A stretch of DNA of 64,000 nucleotides from Trochalopteron elliotii (taxonomy: Eukaryota; Chordata; Aves; Passeriformes; Leiothrichidae). Both the position numbers and the translations under genes were made by a program. The DNA lies in NCBI GenBank assembly GCA_024734555.1, contig JANPWX010000106.1, positions 3,129,067 to 3,193,066 on the forward strand, written 5' to 3'. Shown in pieces: positions 27,001 to 41,000 of the stretch. The notes beneath the pieces are model-generated. The model was not told the origin of the DNA. It ran no database searches and saw only the letters and a list, made by a program, of their open reading frames with translations. How positions within the stretch are numbered: position 1 is the stretch's first letter; every line of letters begins with the position of its first letter.

Positions 27001-30000
27001 CAACAGTCCCCATCCCAATCCTGGCTCTTTTCTCTTTTTTCCTGGCAGGCTGAACTGGGCTGGGTCTCTGTATTAAATGACTCTTCTCACTTTGGTAAAC
27101 AAAGTAAACCTTTTGCCCCAGCTGCACGCCAGCTTGTGCTCAGCAGTGCTCTGGGTCACTTCTGTACGTGCTGCTGGACTGAGGAGGCACAAGCCTTGCC
27201 CCTGTCAGAGAGCCTGGACCTGCCACCACGGCTTCCCCAAGGCCACCCAGGAGCCTCCACACTCACTTCTTCCCTACCAATGTCAACAGAGTGCTTCCCA
27301 CCCCACCTCTTTTCCTTATCACGCCTTTTCCATCTCTGTCTGACAGATAATGAAGTGTATAAGTGCTGTCTTGTCTCAGGTATCTGTCTGGGGCATCAAA
27401 AGACGTGCCCTGCAGTGAGCAGAGGTGTTGTGACCCAGTTCAGGAGCTGCTGTTTGCACGCACAGCTGCTCCTCCCCAGCTGCTGCTGTCAGGCTGCTCC
27501 TTCGGGGTGGGGAGAGAAGTGAGGAGGTAAAATTACCTGTGCAGGCAACAGGAAAAGCCTTTTGCTGAGCACAAGGACAAAGTGAGGGTGCATCAAGTGG
27601 AAGGCAGCAAGTCAGGAGAGACAGCAGAGTGACAGAGCATCTCCTTGTGCCCCAGAGCAGCCTCTTTGCATGTGCCCCTGTTCTGAGTTTTTGGGATGAG
27701 AGAAGGGGATGAGGAGGAGCTCCATCTCTCCAGCACAATCAGGTCTTTCCACCACTGTGCCTTCACTCTAGGGGCTCCTCAAGCCAGGAAAAAGGAGGTG
27801 CTGACCCAGGATGTGGGTGGTTTGGAAGGGATCCTGTTGGCATTGGTTTTCGTGGAGAATTTTCAGTTAGTAGAATAATATTCAGGAGAAAAACTCTCTT
27901 CTCAACAGAGTCCTACCTTTGAGAGAGTTGGAAGATCTTGAGTTGCACTTCTTCATTTTTGAGTACGAAATTCTCTGCAAAAATATTCCTTGGAAATCAC
28001 TGGCTTTTGTGACTTTGCTTTCATCAGCTTGTCCTTGGAGGAAGAAGGAACAGAAGGGTAACTACCAGAAAAAGAGCTTCCCTTCAGGAGAGCACAGCAG
28101 GTTCCTTTTGCTTTCAGTGTCCCAATAGTTCTGTCTGTAGAAGATGCTGTGTTTTCATGCTGGCTCTCACCCTGCTGCTCACGAACAGCTGGAGAACCAT
28201 GGCAAAGACAATTCAGTGCACTCAGATGTCAGTCCCACACCAGCAGGATGCACAGCCAAGTGGATTCTATCCTTTGTAGACAAACCTCTTGCTGTCCCAG
28301 GGCAAATGTACCAAAGTAATCCTAATTTCTTGACTTTTCATCTGAGCACCTCAAAGGAAATTTCCCTTGTGGATGAGTAAAATAGCACACATTGACTCCC
28401 ACTTCACAGCCAAGCATCTGAAGCTCAAGATGACAAATCCAAACCCCGTGGAAGACTAAAGCCTGCTTATTCCCATTCCTGTGCTAACCATGATAGGAAA
28501 TTCAAAGTTATAGTAGCTTACTAACAGTAGGGAGCAACTTAGTCCTCCAGGTGTGAAAATATGGGTAATAAATATTAATAGAGCAAAGCTATGAATATAG
28601 CCAGGGAAAACAAGTCAGAAACACTTTGCAGAATCTCACTGATTAAAGTGAAATCTCATTTAAAATTGTCAAAAGCAGCAGTTCTACCTCTACCATTTCT
28701 TTTCTGTCACATCCAAATGTTTCAGTTTGGTAAGAAAAAGCAGCTTTGTTTTAACAGCCTCAGTTGGATTACTTCTGATTTATGTTGCACATCAATCTTA
28801 GAATAGGTGGTTTGTAAGAGTTTTTTTAGGAAGAATTGCAGTTTTCAACATGATGAGAAAAATGTCATTTTTGACCCAGGACTTTGCAAACTCCTGATTT
28901 GTCCAGGGAGGAGCCAGGACCACATTGGTAATTACAGCCCCACGACTGTCCTGGCTGGGGCTGGAGTGGGGTTTTGCAGAATGTGCTGATAGATTTGGGA
29001 GACATTTCCCCACATTCTGTGCAAACCGCTGCGAAAAACAAACCCGGGGAACAACTCTGATGGAGTGACTGCCTGTCCTTTAAATCCATATAAATCTCTG
29101 CAGCCCCTGTAACCACTGACCCAGATGGTGCCCAGCTCTAATTTTGGCCTTGGAAGCCTTCTTGGGGTGTACAGTGGGATGTCCCTTGATGGTTCCTGCA
29201 GCAAAACCCCAGCTCTGTCTTGCCAACCTCCCACACTCAGCTGCCCACTGGAGCCAGGAGGAATTTAGAATGCAGAGGTCTTTTAAGGTCAAACCTTATA
29301 TGGATTTTGATCCATCCTGGTCCCAGTTTTCAGGATGGAAGAGTCCAGCACTGATTCACTGTTTGGACTGTTGAACACAGGTATGAGACACCACTTTACC
29401 CCAGAATGTTCACAGATGCACCCACAGTGATTTGCTGCTGACTCTTTCATAGAATATAATCATATTACTCTGTAGTGCAGAGTGTAGTGCAACTGATTGC
29501 AATAAACTTGATGTATTGGGAGGACAAACAATTTTGCAACAGCCCATGAAAAATCAGTTTTAGAATGACACAGATTTTACCAAAAGATTCATTCTTGCTA
29601 AATAATGCAGAGCTAAATGAGTGGTTATAAAGGCTCTGAAATGGATGGTGTATCCTGTTTAATTTAATAAAGGAAGACAATAATAAACTGCATTTTTAAA
29701 CTTATTACTTCAACTTCATCCTTGGTGCCAAATGCCATGTTCTATTCATTAGCAGGTAGTTCCTGGGATCACTCACACAGGGGCTGGGCATTTGATGCAG
29801 TTCTTTGACTGTAACAGACTGTCTCTCAGACTCCTTCCTTATGTATAGCAAGCTTGAAACAGAGCTAATGAAGGCCAGATGGCTGCAGGCTCCTTCTCAC
29901 ACCCATAATATTGATGGGAACATTCTGGAGGGAGTGCATTCTGCCTGAGTCTTTTCCTTGTGCCTGACATGATGATAACCACATTGCAGACTCTGTACTG

Positions 30001-33000
30001 TTTGGTCCTAACTTGATTCAAATGTTTCCTGGATTTCCAGCAAATGAATGAAGTGCAGCTCAAAAGGAAATATATGCAGGCCTTATTAGAAAAGGTTGTA
30101 CTCATCACGAATCAGCTAAATACCTCATTTCTGACAGCAGGGAAATCCTTTTATAACGGAGTTTGTTTGGAAAGATTTCGAATAGTTCATTATAAAAATG
30201 CATTCATCTCTGCCAGAATATATAGAAGCAGCCAAAGTACAAAATCTGGCTCCACTCAAGTCCATGGGATTTGGCATAAACTGGCAGAACTACTGGGCAG
30301 AATTCTTTGTTCTGGATTAAGGTAGTACATGTTATGTGCTAATGGAACCCACTGAAGTGTGCCTGCCAACTTGAGAAGGCCTTGCAGTTAGGGTCTGTCT
30401 GTACTCTAATTAAGAAGAATAATTATTGCCCGAATATAATTCTCTGGAATGCTGAGATATCCCAGATATTTCACGATTGCACAGGATATTGCACAGGATT
30501 AGATACTGTCTCTGTTGGTAAATTCCTCGTGGTTAGTAATCTCATCTTTTATATTTCATTTTTAATAAGGAGCTCCCTTCATGCTGAAGGCAGCTCTGTT
30601 TAAAACTGCAAGAAAAAAGTAATTAAATCTGACAGGACTTGCTTTCATGACATACATTGCAGGCTATCTCATGACACACAGACCTGGTCATATTTTTGTT
30701 ATAAGGAGTTGATTTATTTTCACCAAGTATCTCTTTTAGAATCAGAGTTTTCCTGAATTCTGTATTTCTTTGGCTAAACAAGCCCTGCTGCCTGTCTGTG
30801 GCTCTGTGCTCTGCAGCAGTGCTGGCTGCACACCCTGGCTGTGCTGACATGTAAGGTTTGAACATTTGACATTTATATGTGGCTGGCATTCGTTTTGTTG
30901 CCTTGCAACCATCTGGTTCCAGAAGAAACTCATAAACTGATCCTGAATCATGCAACCACCAGACAGCAAACAGATAGAGCTGTATGACTCTGACAGCACA
31001 TTTATCACCCTCCTGTGATAGCTGACACAAACTGCACTGCACTGTCTTCTCTGCTCTCTGTCACACAGAGCGGCCAGGGCAGCACTTGAAAAAGGAGATT
31101 TGATTTTTCCCAGCAGTGGGAGTTTATGGTTCACTCTGCCTGTGGCCCATCCTGTGTGCAGGCTCTCTGTGTGCCCCCCAAATCTCCTCATGCACCAGCA
31201 TGTGCCACTGGGTCCCTGTGTCTGACATATGGCAACAAACCACCCCAGGCTGGAGGGAACCACTCCAAAGCCCAGATTTTGAATTGAATTTTTCCAAACT
31301 CCAGAAATACCAGGGGGGAAGATTTAAGTCAGAGCCTTTCATGCTTGTGCATGAAAAGAAAATTACAAATGTACAGCCCATGCTGATCCTGATGGTGTTG
31401 GCACAGCTAAGGGCAGGGGACTGGCAGTGAAGTGCTGTCCTTTTCTTGGCTCCATCACCCAGGCCAGCAGCAGCAGGGAACAAGCCAGTCTGTTCTAACA
31501 GAGAGAATTTTGTCCCAAATATTCTTGCCACAAAACCTATATTCTTTATTGTCAAGTTTTTTTCTGAGTAGATTAACTGATACAGGAATGAAAAGTTTCT
31601 AGGAACAAAGTGCATTCTTTAAAATAGAGCAAGGGGAGTGCAGTTGCATTTTTCTTGGCTATGGTTTATTTAGGAGGACAGCAGCTCCCCTGTCGTTTCA
31701 TTTGATTGTCCTCTCCTTTTTGCTTCCAGTTTCTAAATCTCTGACACTGGTCTCATGTCCATGAAGCAAAGAGATCACTTTTCTCAATAAATAGGAAAAC
31801 TGAAAAATGCAGGAAGACCAGGTTATTAAACCCAAAGCACTCTCACTCACACATTATGTAATACCAATTTAACAAAAATTTTGCTCTGTAATCAAATCCA
31901 CATAACTCATTCTGTAACTAGAACCATCTCTTTCCAAATTAAACAGTGTGTTTTTTTTTTTTTAATAATTGGATAATGTGAGAGTACTGCAGCAATTTGG
32001 GTTAAGATTCCATTATTGGAATCCATTTTTATTTTCAGCTTCCACAGCAATGTACACAAACACACACTACACACTAATGCAAAAGAATGACTTTTACATT
32101 ACAAAATTCAGCAAATAATAGTAGCAGACACTGGAGGGCACCTGCCTCAAATTCTCACCTACTTAAATAGGCCAGAAAGGAAAACTAAGTACTTATGGTG
32201 ACTGGAATGGCTTCCTTTTCAATTTCAATTCAAAGGGTCTGTAAAAATGTTTTATTAGGTTCACACTGGTTTTCTGAATCTTTAAGATATATGTGTGTAT
32301 CAGAGATGGAACCAGACAGGGAGTCTGAGCGTGCAGCTGGGAAACCAGGTACAGACGTGACAAAGTCAGCCAGGTCAGCACCAACGTTAGCATTTGCTCT
32401 GTTCATAATTCCTACCTTACAAAAAAACCCAAATATGGGCCATATAGATGCCATTCCTGTGCCAGGGATCCTTATATGTCTATGGACAAGACAGCAAAGG
32501 CAAGGGAGGAAGGCACAGGCAGTGAGGGATGCAAAGCACGAGCAGAACTTTGTTATCAAGACTGGTCTGAACTTGACAGAGGCAGGGATTCCCAGTGCCC
32601 TTTAATGGTATTGGCTCTTTAGGGAGGGCTTAAAATCTTATTCTTGAAAACTGCATCTCTGTAAGTGGGAGATAAAAAGAGAGGCTTTGCAAAGAGCCAG
32701 AGAGCTGCATCCAAGTCCTTTGGACTACTTTCAACAGCCCACAGGAATGTCTTTGCACTCCTTCAGGGCATCTCCCTCCTGCTCGGGCCAGCAGACTGAA
32801 CAGATTTTGTGTTTTTACTCTTTTACATTCTGTATTAAAGCAGTGCAGGTCACAGCATCACTTACTGATGTTCAGATTGCAAAGGTGTGGAATAGTGACC
32901 TGTGTGAATGTTCAGTGGGTGTTGGACATGGAAACTCTCCCAAACCCAAACCTTGTCTGATACACCCTGTCTCTCCATAAACCTGAGTTCATTGCACTGA

Positions 33001-34185
33001 GCATCAGTACACTTCAATAAACAGATAAAAGAGGTCAAAAGGGTTTTACAGAAAATATTTTTGCAGGAAAAGAAAGACTACTTCAACTGAAAGAAAGACT
33101 ACTTCAACTCAATTCAAATTGAGTTATTTGAATTTTGTTTTAAACTATTGATTGATTATTCAAATTCTTCTAGTGCAGCAAAAAGTGCACTTTGTTCTGT
33201 GCACATACATTGGAACAGAAACCTTATTTTAAAAGCCTGTGGAGGTTTCCAATAAGCAGGGCCATTTGATAGACTAAGCTATCTTTAGAGAAAAACAGGT
33301 TTGTTGTGTTAAGATTAAAAGTCCTGTGTTGGTGTCTGGGATACTGTGCAGTAGTCATTGCTTGTGTTTCCACACAGCATGAAATGCTCTTTAGGCAGTG
33401 GAGTTGTGCCTGAACTGAGACTGGACTTTACATAAGTTTACGAAACAAAAGCACTGAGAAACACAGTGGGCAAGTAAATTAGGACAATATCTGAGTGTCT
33501 GCCCCCATGTGAGCATAGCTGCTGGTGTCTATATTGCAGCTATGCACACTAAAGCAACAGGAGATTTGAGCCTGGCTTTTCCCAACAACAAACCAAAGCC
33601 TGGATTCCTCTTGCACCACAGTTAGGTGTTCCTGTCTTTTTACCTTTTTCTTTTTCAGATGATGTTGTACAACTTGTCTGTACAACTTCAGTTTTTCCAT
33701 GTAACAGCTGAACCCCCCTCCACTGCCTCACAGGCCTCAGTTGTTTTCCCACTTAGGCTGCACTGAATATCCTGACACCAGGTGTATTGGATTTTTTTTT
33801 TCCTGGCCTCTCAATTTACTGAAAAGCATTAAGAAATGCAATGAAATTCCTCTCCACAGAGAAATTCTTCTTCTTTACAAAACAAACTGAAAGGAAGAAG
33901 CTTTGTGAAATGAAGCTCTGGGAACTATTCACACGGCTACAGCTGTCCTAGGGCTGGTGTGTTGAAATATGTGAGTGACACGACAGGTAAGAGCAATCAG
34001 GATAGAGGAGAATTACCCTGGCCCATTTTCCTCTGATTGCTGAAACACAGTTGCTCACTAGGAGGAAACCACAGAAATGGCCACGTTTTAGAGTGCTGTG
34101 TATTGGAAGGCCACACAAATGGGCACGTTGTGTAAGCTTTGCTCTGAGAGCCATTATTGTCACTGCCAGTATGTCTTAGAAGCCG
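24066..34185. other. Intergenic sequence, no gene recognised
   Basis: Mostly unique sequence. About 30236-30290 (CTGGCTCCACTCAAGTCCATGG...) resembles a scrap of an old amniote repeat, weakly. A short duplication and palindrome at 33.1 kb is listed separately. Open frames are short and unassigned. Confidence 0.6.
33068..33125. repeat. 21-bp tandem duplication joined to a palindrome
   Basis: AAAGAAAGACTACTTCAACT occurs at 33069-33088 and again at 33090-33109. The end of the second copy starts a perfect inverted repeat, AACTCAATT (33106-33114) and AATTGAGTT (33117-33125), with spacer CA. Confidence 0.93.
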
Positions 34186-35000
34186 GGACAAGCCTGGAAT
34201 GACGGCAGATGATGATTTAAGGCATGACAGCGAGGGGCTCGGGAGGGAGCCTGCTTCTGAGAGCCGATGGCAGGAGCAACTTCAAAAACGCGCGGCAGGC
34301 TGCAATAACAGCGTGTCCCAAGGGCAGGCGGTGCAGGGATAGAAAGGGAGGATGGCTGTGAGCTCCCTGCCCGGAGCGTGCAGCGATGCCTATTGCTCAG
34401 TAACTCTTGGTCGCTGATGGATTTCAGTGATCCCCCTGAAAATTGCCGAGGGGTTTTCCAGCGGAGCCTGGCACCGGGATCTTTCAGCGGCAGCGCAGCG
34501 TGGCTGGCATTTAGAAACACAAATGGTATGAGAGGATTCCTTGCTGTTCGCCCCCATGACATGGCACAAACCCCGAGGTCCTTTTCCAAACAGGATGGAG
34601 CATTTCCAAGCTATTTAAATGCAGTGGAAAACCTCTCTGCCCTGACTCTCCTGCTGCAAATGCCTCTCTGAGGGCAGGCAGGCAACAAATCGCAATTGGA
34701 GGGGAGCACTGGGGGTGAGGAGAGAAAAATGAAATGTTTTGCAGGCTGCAGTCAGGGAGGCTTTGCCAAAGCTGCCTGTGCTTGGGTGCCTGTCCCCCCC
34801 AGGACGGAGCCGCTCCTGCAGGACAGGACCGAGCTCCAAGTGGGCTCTGGGAGGAGCTGGAGACGCGGCCGGTGCCTGGTGAGAATTGCCAAGCTCGGAC
34901 TGCGTGGTGTCTATGCCCGCCGGGGCAGGCGAGCGTGGAAATGCTGCAGGACAATGTGCCCATTGAACCACGCCTGTCACACGATCCCCCAGTCCCGATC
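34186..35000. promoter_or_regulatory. CpG-rich region in the gene desert, two sub-clusters
   Basis: CpG-dense stretches at about 34190-34510 and 34795-34995, with CpG-poorer sequence between. No coding exon recognised; several overlapping open frames on both strands are products of composition. Candidate promoter of an unannotated noncoding transcript or a regulatory element. Confidence 0.45.
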
Positions 35001-38000
35001 CTGTCCCCAGAGGATGGATCCTGTGGTACCTGAGCAGCACGGCCTGCCCCAGTTGCAGCCAGTTCAAAAGAAAAGTGGGATACCAGTTGCCAGCTGGGTC
35101 ATAACTCTTACATATGCATCTTTATATGTGCCTCATCTCTTACACTTCATGCAAGAAGCTTTAAAAATATTTATGGATAATTTTGTGTTGATCCTTCCAA
35201 CACAGCTATGTTACTACTGAGGCCTTGCTGTGGCCATGTATCTTTGGTATCAGAAGCATTTTGTTTCTTTATCTGTGAGCAACTACTTTGTCTCATTAGT
35301 TTTCCCTCCTGCATTATTCTTCATTTTCCTAACTTTTTTCCTGGTTGTATACTGAAGGTGAAAAGCTGAATGTCTGTTTAATCTCCCTACCAGAATAAAA
35401 CACCTATCAATGCAAACAAAGGAGAAATTCCAGATATTTTTTCACCATCCTTGCAAAAGGCAAGACTGCAGTAACTTATAGAGAAGGGGTTTTTTTCTGG
35501 ATTTTTCAGATTTTTTTTTTTTTTGCATTTGAATCAGACAACACAAAAGTCACTCTTAGGCAATATTTAGGGAGATATTTCACTCAAGTTCTGAACACTC
35601 TTGGAATGTTTTCAAAGGAGAAAATGAAGGAAACTCCACTATTAACAGGCAGTTGGAGAAATTTTCAGATTACTTTCAGTTTCTTACTTATCTTGGCACT
35701 CCATTAAAATAATTGCTCTTGCTGTAGTACCAGAGAGATTGATTAGACTGAAAACTGTATTGTTAGCCTGTTTAACATTAAATTTACCCCTTTTAGCAGC
35801 TTTTGACTCAGAGAGAGGCACTAAGAATAAAAAATAGAAAGTAATGCTTCTGAAGAAGCTTCCATTTTAGTAGCTTTAGTTTAATCACTATAAAGGGGAG
35901 CTCTGCTTTAATCTTGTTTTCTTGGGATTAGAAAACTTTTAATTATTGCTTGCAATCAAGCTTTCTAGCCTTGCGTGAAGCAACACATTAAAGCTGGGAT
36001 TTTAAAAGAGCCTAAGGAACACATTCATCATTAAAATTCAATGACACTGGCAGCTCAGCTCCCTGCGTCCTTTGAACATCTCGGGGCTTCCTTTTAATAA
36101 AGTGACATCTGTGAAATTTAGAAAATAATATTAATTTTGACCCCTTCTGGATTTTTAATGGGTCTATTAACCCAATGCAAGGTGATCCTCCCATCCTGCA
36201 AGCCCTTCCTGCACATTTCCTGGGAGCAGTTTTCAGTCTCAGCATTTTTAAATAAGAATAAGAATTTAATAAGAAGTTTCCTCAAGGTAGGGAACCTTCA
36301 GGGCCATAATGAGTGGATTCTCCAAGCATTTCCTGAGGCAGAGAGCACCAGCTCTGGTCATGGGCTAGATGAGGGAGTGGCTGCAGAGCATCCCTGAAAT
36401 GTCTGGTCCAGAATGTGGCCAAGGTGGTGTCTGTGCATGTGTGTGTGAGAGTGGGTGAGCCTGGAGGGCCTGACCTGTATTTTCACCAAAGTCTTAACTG
36501 ATAATGATAATTTTACACTCTAGAAAGTCATCCTGGTACTCTGGCAGAGGTTCCCAAAAGCAAACCAGCACACTGTGCTGCTGATCTGAGAGCAGTCCCT
36601 CAGTCTGTGCTCTGCCAGCCCCACCCAATATCCTTAGACAAAGCTCCTGCACTGAAAGTGGCATTTATCTTTAATTCTTTCTCCTTTCCAAGTTTCCACT
36701 GGATTCCCATTACAGACAGAATATTGGCAACTATTCAGATTAAACACCACAGTGAATTTCCTTGGCTCCAAGGAAGACATTTCTGTGTCGAAAGGTAAAT
36801 TATGTTGCTGTTTTTCCACCTGTTAATGTGTGGATTATATAATAGAGACATTTTTCAATTTATTTTTTTCTTCTTATGATTGCAATGACGTAGAAGACTT
36901 GACCTTCACAGCTTCTTCTTTGCTTCACAGAATAATGCCAATGCTTTTGTGAAAAAGATCAAAAAGTAGGATTTGAAACCATAAGGATTTTGCTTGCTGC
37001 TTACAGAGATGATTTCAGTGGTAAACCTTACAAAAACTTTAATCCAAAACCATTTTTTTAGGTTTAAATCTTTGGCAATGCAAGAGCTCAATCCTAAAAT
37101 TTAGATGGTTGTGGGTAACGCTGTTGGAAACGCAGATGTGTGGGTCCCAATCTGAGTGTGTGTTTTGGGATGTCTTGATTTCAGGGTAGCCAGGCTGTAA
37201 CATCTTTTGAAACTCCCAGTTTCCTGGGCTGGTGTAGTCAGGACGTTTGGAGAGCAGCCCCAGGACATAATGAAAGGGCGAGTACAAGTGGTGAGAGCCC
37301 CAAATCACTGGCCTTGACTTGGAAGTTGAACACAGGCTGAGCTCTGCCCAGTGATGATTTCCCCCAAAGGAACCAAGCTACACACACAGCAGCAGCAGGG
37401 ATGTCACACACGAGGCACTAAAGCAGCTGGGCTTTATATTTTCTGATTGCTGTTGAATATGCAATGGCAATTTCTCTCTACTTTTTAATCTCTCCTTAAA
37501 CAAAGTCATAGTTCTTCCACAGTCACCTCGGAGACAGGGAGAGAAATATTTTCCTAACAATTACTGCAGTCAGCTTAGCTGGGCATTTTAAAGTAACAGA
37601 CATTTAAAAATATACAATAACAGTAATCTTTAAAAATACTTTATTTTAGAAATATTATTGGGGGAAAAAAGTCCTTGCTCCCTTTATTCAGCAGGAAATG
37701 CCTCACAATTATCTTTATTTTCTTACTGTTTGTGGGATGAATTGAAAATCAGTGTTTTAGATAAATTTACCTAGCAGCAATTAACATTTAATTTCCTTTA
37801 AAAATACAGAAACAAGATTAAAATGCCCATTGGGGGTGATTTATCCTTGATTAAAGTTTAGAAGTGACTGAGAAAATCTGATGCTCAATGCACTAATCAA
37901 GAAATAAGAGAATGAAAACTTATGTTTGATATTCCAGAAGCAAACTTGCAAGTGGCTCAGAAACTGGCTGAGTTTATTTTTATTATCAGGGAAATAAGTG

Positions 38001-41000
38001 TCTTGCAGGCTCACAGGGGTGACCACAGCCCAGTGAAGCAGAAGAGCAGGTTTTTCACTGAACCCAGAGATTTGGCACACTCAGAAAGATGGGCTAATAT
38101 TTGCACAGCCCATATTTTCTGTTTCCTTAGATGTTAAAGGACAGAAGGAATTCAAAAGTGATAACCTGTGACAACTTACAATGATCTGTATTAATATATT
38201 ATTTCTTACTATGATTATCTCACTGAGAGTGAGTGGATCTATGATTTAGATCTTCCCATCTCTACAGAAACCCAGAGATGTGCAACTACTCTCTGTTTTT
38301 CCTTTTTAGGGACCTTGTCCAGCTCCCTGCATGAAGGGCTGGGACCTCTTGTGTACACAGCAATTACAGAATGGACACATAAAGATGGAGATAGAATTGT
38401 GACATTTTTATGGCATTTTGACTCTTTGCAGAATGTCTGAATAATTTGGAATCTGGTCCATAAAAAATAATATTCCAGATTGTTCAAAATGCATATGTGG
38501 TTGAATAATCAGTTTATATGTCCAATTATTTGACTTGTGAGTAGATTGGGTAAAACTTGGCATATTTTTTCCACCATATGGTTGTACTAACTTGTTGGAA
38601 AGAAAAAAATGACCCAAAATTCACATAAATAACTGTCCCTTAGTTTTTCCTGTCTGCCTAATTTTGTCTATTTTCCCCACTAGCAACCAGAGATCCAATA
38701 AACTATTGAAGGCTAAAGGCTGATGTAAGTCCTTTTTTAGGGCAGTGATTTCAACAAGAGTGTATAAAGAGCTTTTTTTAAACCAGAGAAGAAGAGCAAA
38801 CAGCAAGAAAAACAAAAAAATGTAAAGTGCTTATGCAAAAATCTGTCATGGACATCTGGACCACCCTTGTCCAGCTCAGGAAATGTAACACCAGTCATGC
38901 TTCTAAGTGAAGAGAATCAATTGCACTTTCTGTTTGCAGAGGATCAAAGGTCCCCTGGCAGCTCTGAGTTCAGGCTGGGCAGTCACTCAGGGGCTGGGTG
39001 CAGGTCCCTGTCTCCCCTCAGTCCTGCAGCACAGTCAGGGCATCACGAGGTGGTTCCAGCCCTGGTGGGGCTGTGACTCCTCAGCATCCCTGAAATCAGG
39101 CAGCTGTGCTCTGTGATGCTGCAGTGCTGATGCAGAAAAAGGGACAGGCTGGTCTGAAAGTCACAGGAGTCACCTCTTTTTGTGAACACTTGACTCTTGA
39201 GCCCAACTCAAGATCTTCATTGTTGCTGTGGCACACGTGCAACTCACTGAGATACTGAGGTTTAAATCTTGTTTCTGTAAATGCTGAGTATCTCTGCTTT
39301 ATCCCTAAGATTTTGGGACACAGGGGTACAGAGCACAGATTTACAACCATCTTATTTTTGGAATACCTAAACTGTTGCTGACATGAGAGACTGTATTGGT
39401 TCCAAAGGACTGGTATAACCAAACAGACAAAGTCTGATTTAAGATTAGATACTTTTGCAAAAACAAATCTTTACAAAATATAAGATGAGGGGAAATTTGC
39501 CATATTTATAGTTCAAATACCAAAGAAATCTCTCTTCCCAACACTAATGGGTCTAGACATCTGTTTCTCATGCCTAAAATACAAATGCCATAACAGCAAA
39601 CCAGTCCACAACTGCAGGAATTGAAGCTGTCTAGAAACGAGAATAAAAATGACTGGTCCTCCACAGCAAGCAAAAAGCAGAAGGAAAAACCCTCTTGCAA
39701 TTAGTAGTGGAAAATAAAATTAGGTTTTCAAAATTATTGTGGCCATATGTAAGATGGACTCCCTCACCAGTGAAACCACAGGCAAAGCACAGTTTGGAGC
39801 TCTCTTTATACATGATCCCTAAATAGCTGGGAGTGATTGGGACCTTTTGGATCCAATCTATCCCATACAACCACATCAGAAAATACCAGAAAATATTTTC
39901 TCCACGTGCTCCCCTTCACCCCCCCAAATCCCCATTCCCACAGCAAAAGGTAGGACATCCAGTTAAAAAGCAGTCCCAATCCATCATCAGCTATCCAAGG
40001 TTACATCCATCTTCTCTCAGGTCTTTTCTTTCAATAATGAACTCTGCTCTCTGCTGACTCAATCCTCATGAGAGCCATTGATTCACAGTTTCAAATGTAA
40101 CATGGATAACATGAAAAGAATCATCTATAAAAAAATACAGATGGCCAAATTCACTGGCTAACCTGGACAATGTTCCTTTAAGTCTAAAGCCTCTGTTGTG
40201 CTAAATACCCAGCTGTTAACAATCTCTTCTAGAGGCTATTGAATGCAGGAAGGACATGTTTTTAGCAATTAGAAAAATAACAGTACACTTACACATGGCA
40301 ATATTTAGCAGAGTTTGTTTGGTTAATAGGTCAGCAGTTTGGGACAGTTGGTGGTTGTTATGGGGCAGCAAGGAGGGTTTGTGCAATAAGACATCCTGGC
40401 AGGAATGCTGAACCCCCTGCTACCCATGGGGCACCCTCAGATGAACGTGCACTATATAATCCAAAGCACTCAAAAGACATCCCTCATTCCACAGCTTCCT
40501 TGTATAGTTAAAAAAAGTTTTGAAAACATTTTTTGATATGTTTGTACAGTGTCAGGGAAAATGCACATATATAAACCAGAAAACATGCACACATTGGAAT
40601 GATGTTTTGGGCATATAAGGGTATTACACATGCAAGGCTTGAAGCAAAGTTCATATCCTTAAATACTTTTTAGATAGAGCAAGAATTTAACAAATGGTTA
40701 AGTGCTTTCCTTGTGCCCTGCAGGAATATGCCATGCAAGGGGCTGGCCTGAGGCATGAGCAGGTGCATGGTAACCCAGACGTGTGTCTGCTGCAGCAATT
40801 TATGGTGCAATCCTCACAGCAGCTTGAGTTTGGCTGGTGGTTTTTGTCATTTATCTCTGCTGATATCATCATGTGCCTCGAGAACATTTATCTTCCTCAA
40901 AGTAAAGAGTAAATGATTGTTTCAACAAGGAGGAAACAAGTCTTATTACAACAGCCCTGCACTAGGGACCACAGAAAGGCTTGGGGGTTTTTGACATGCT

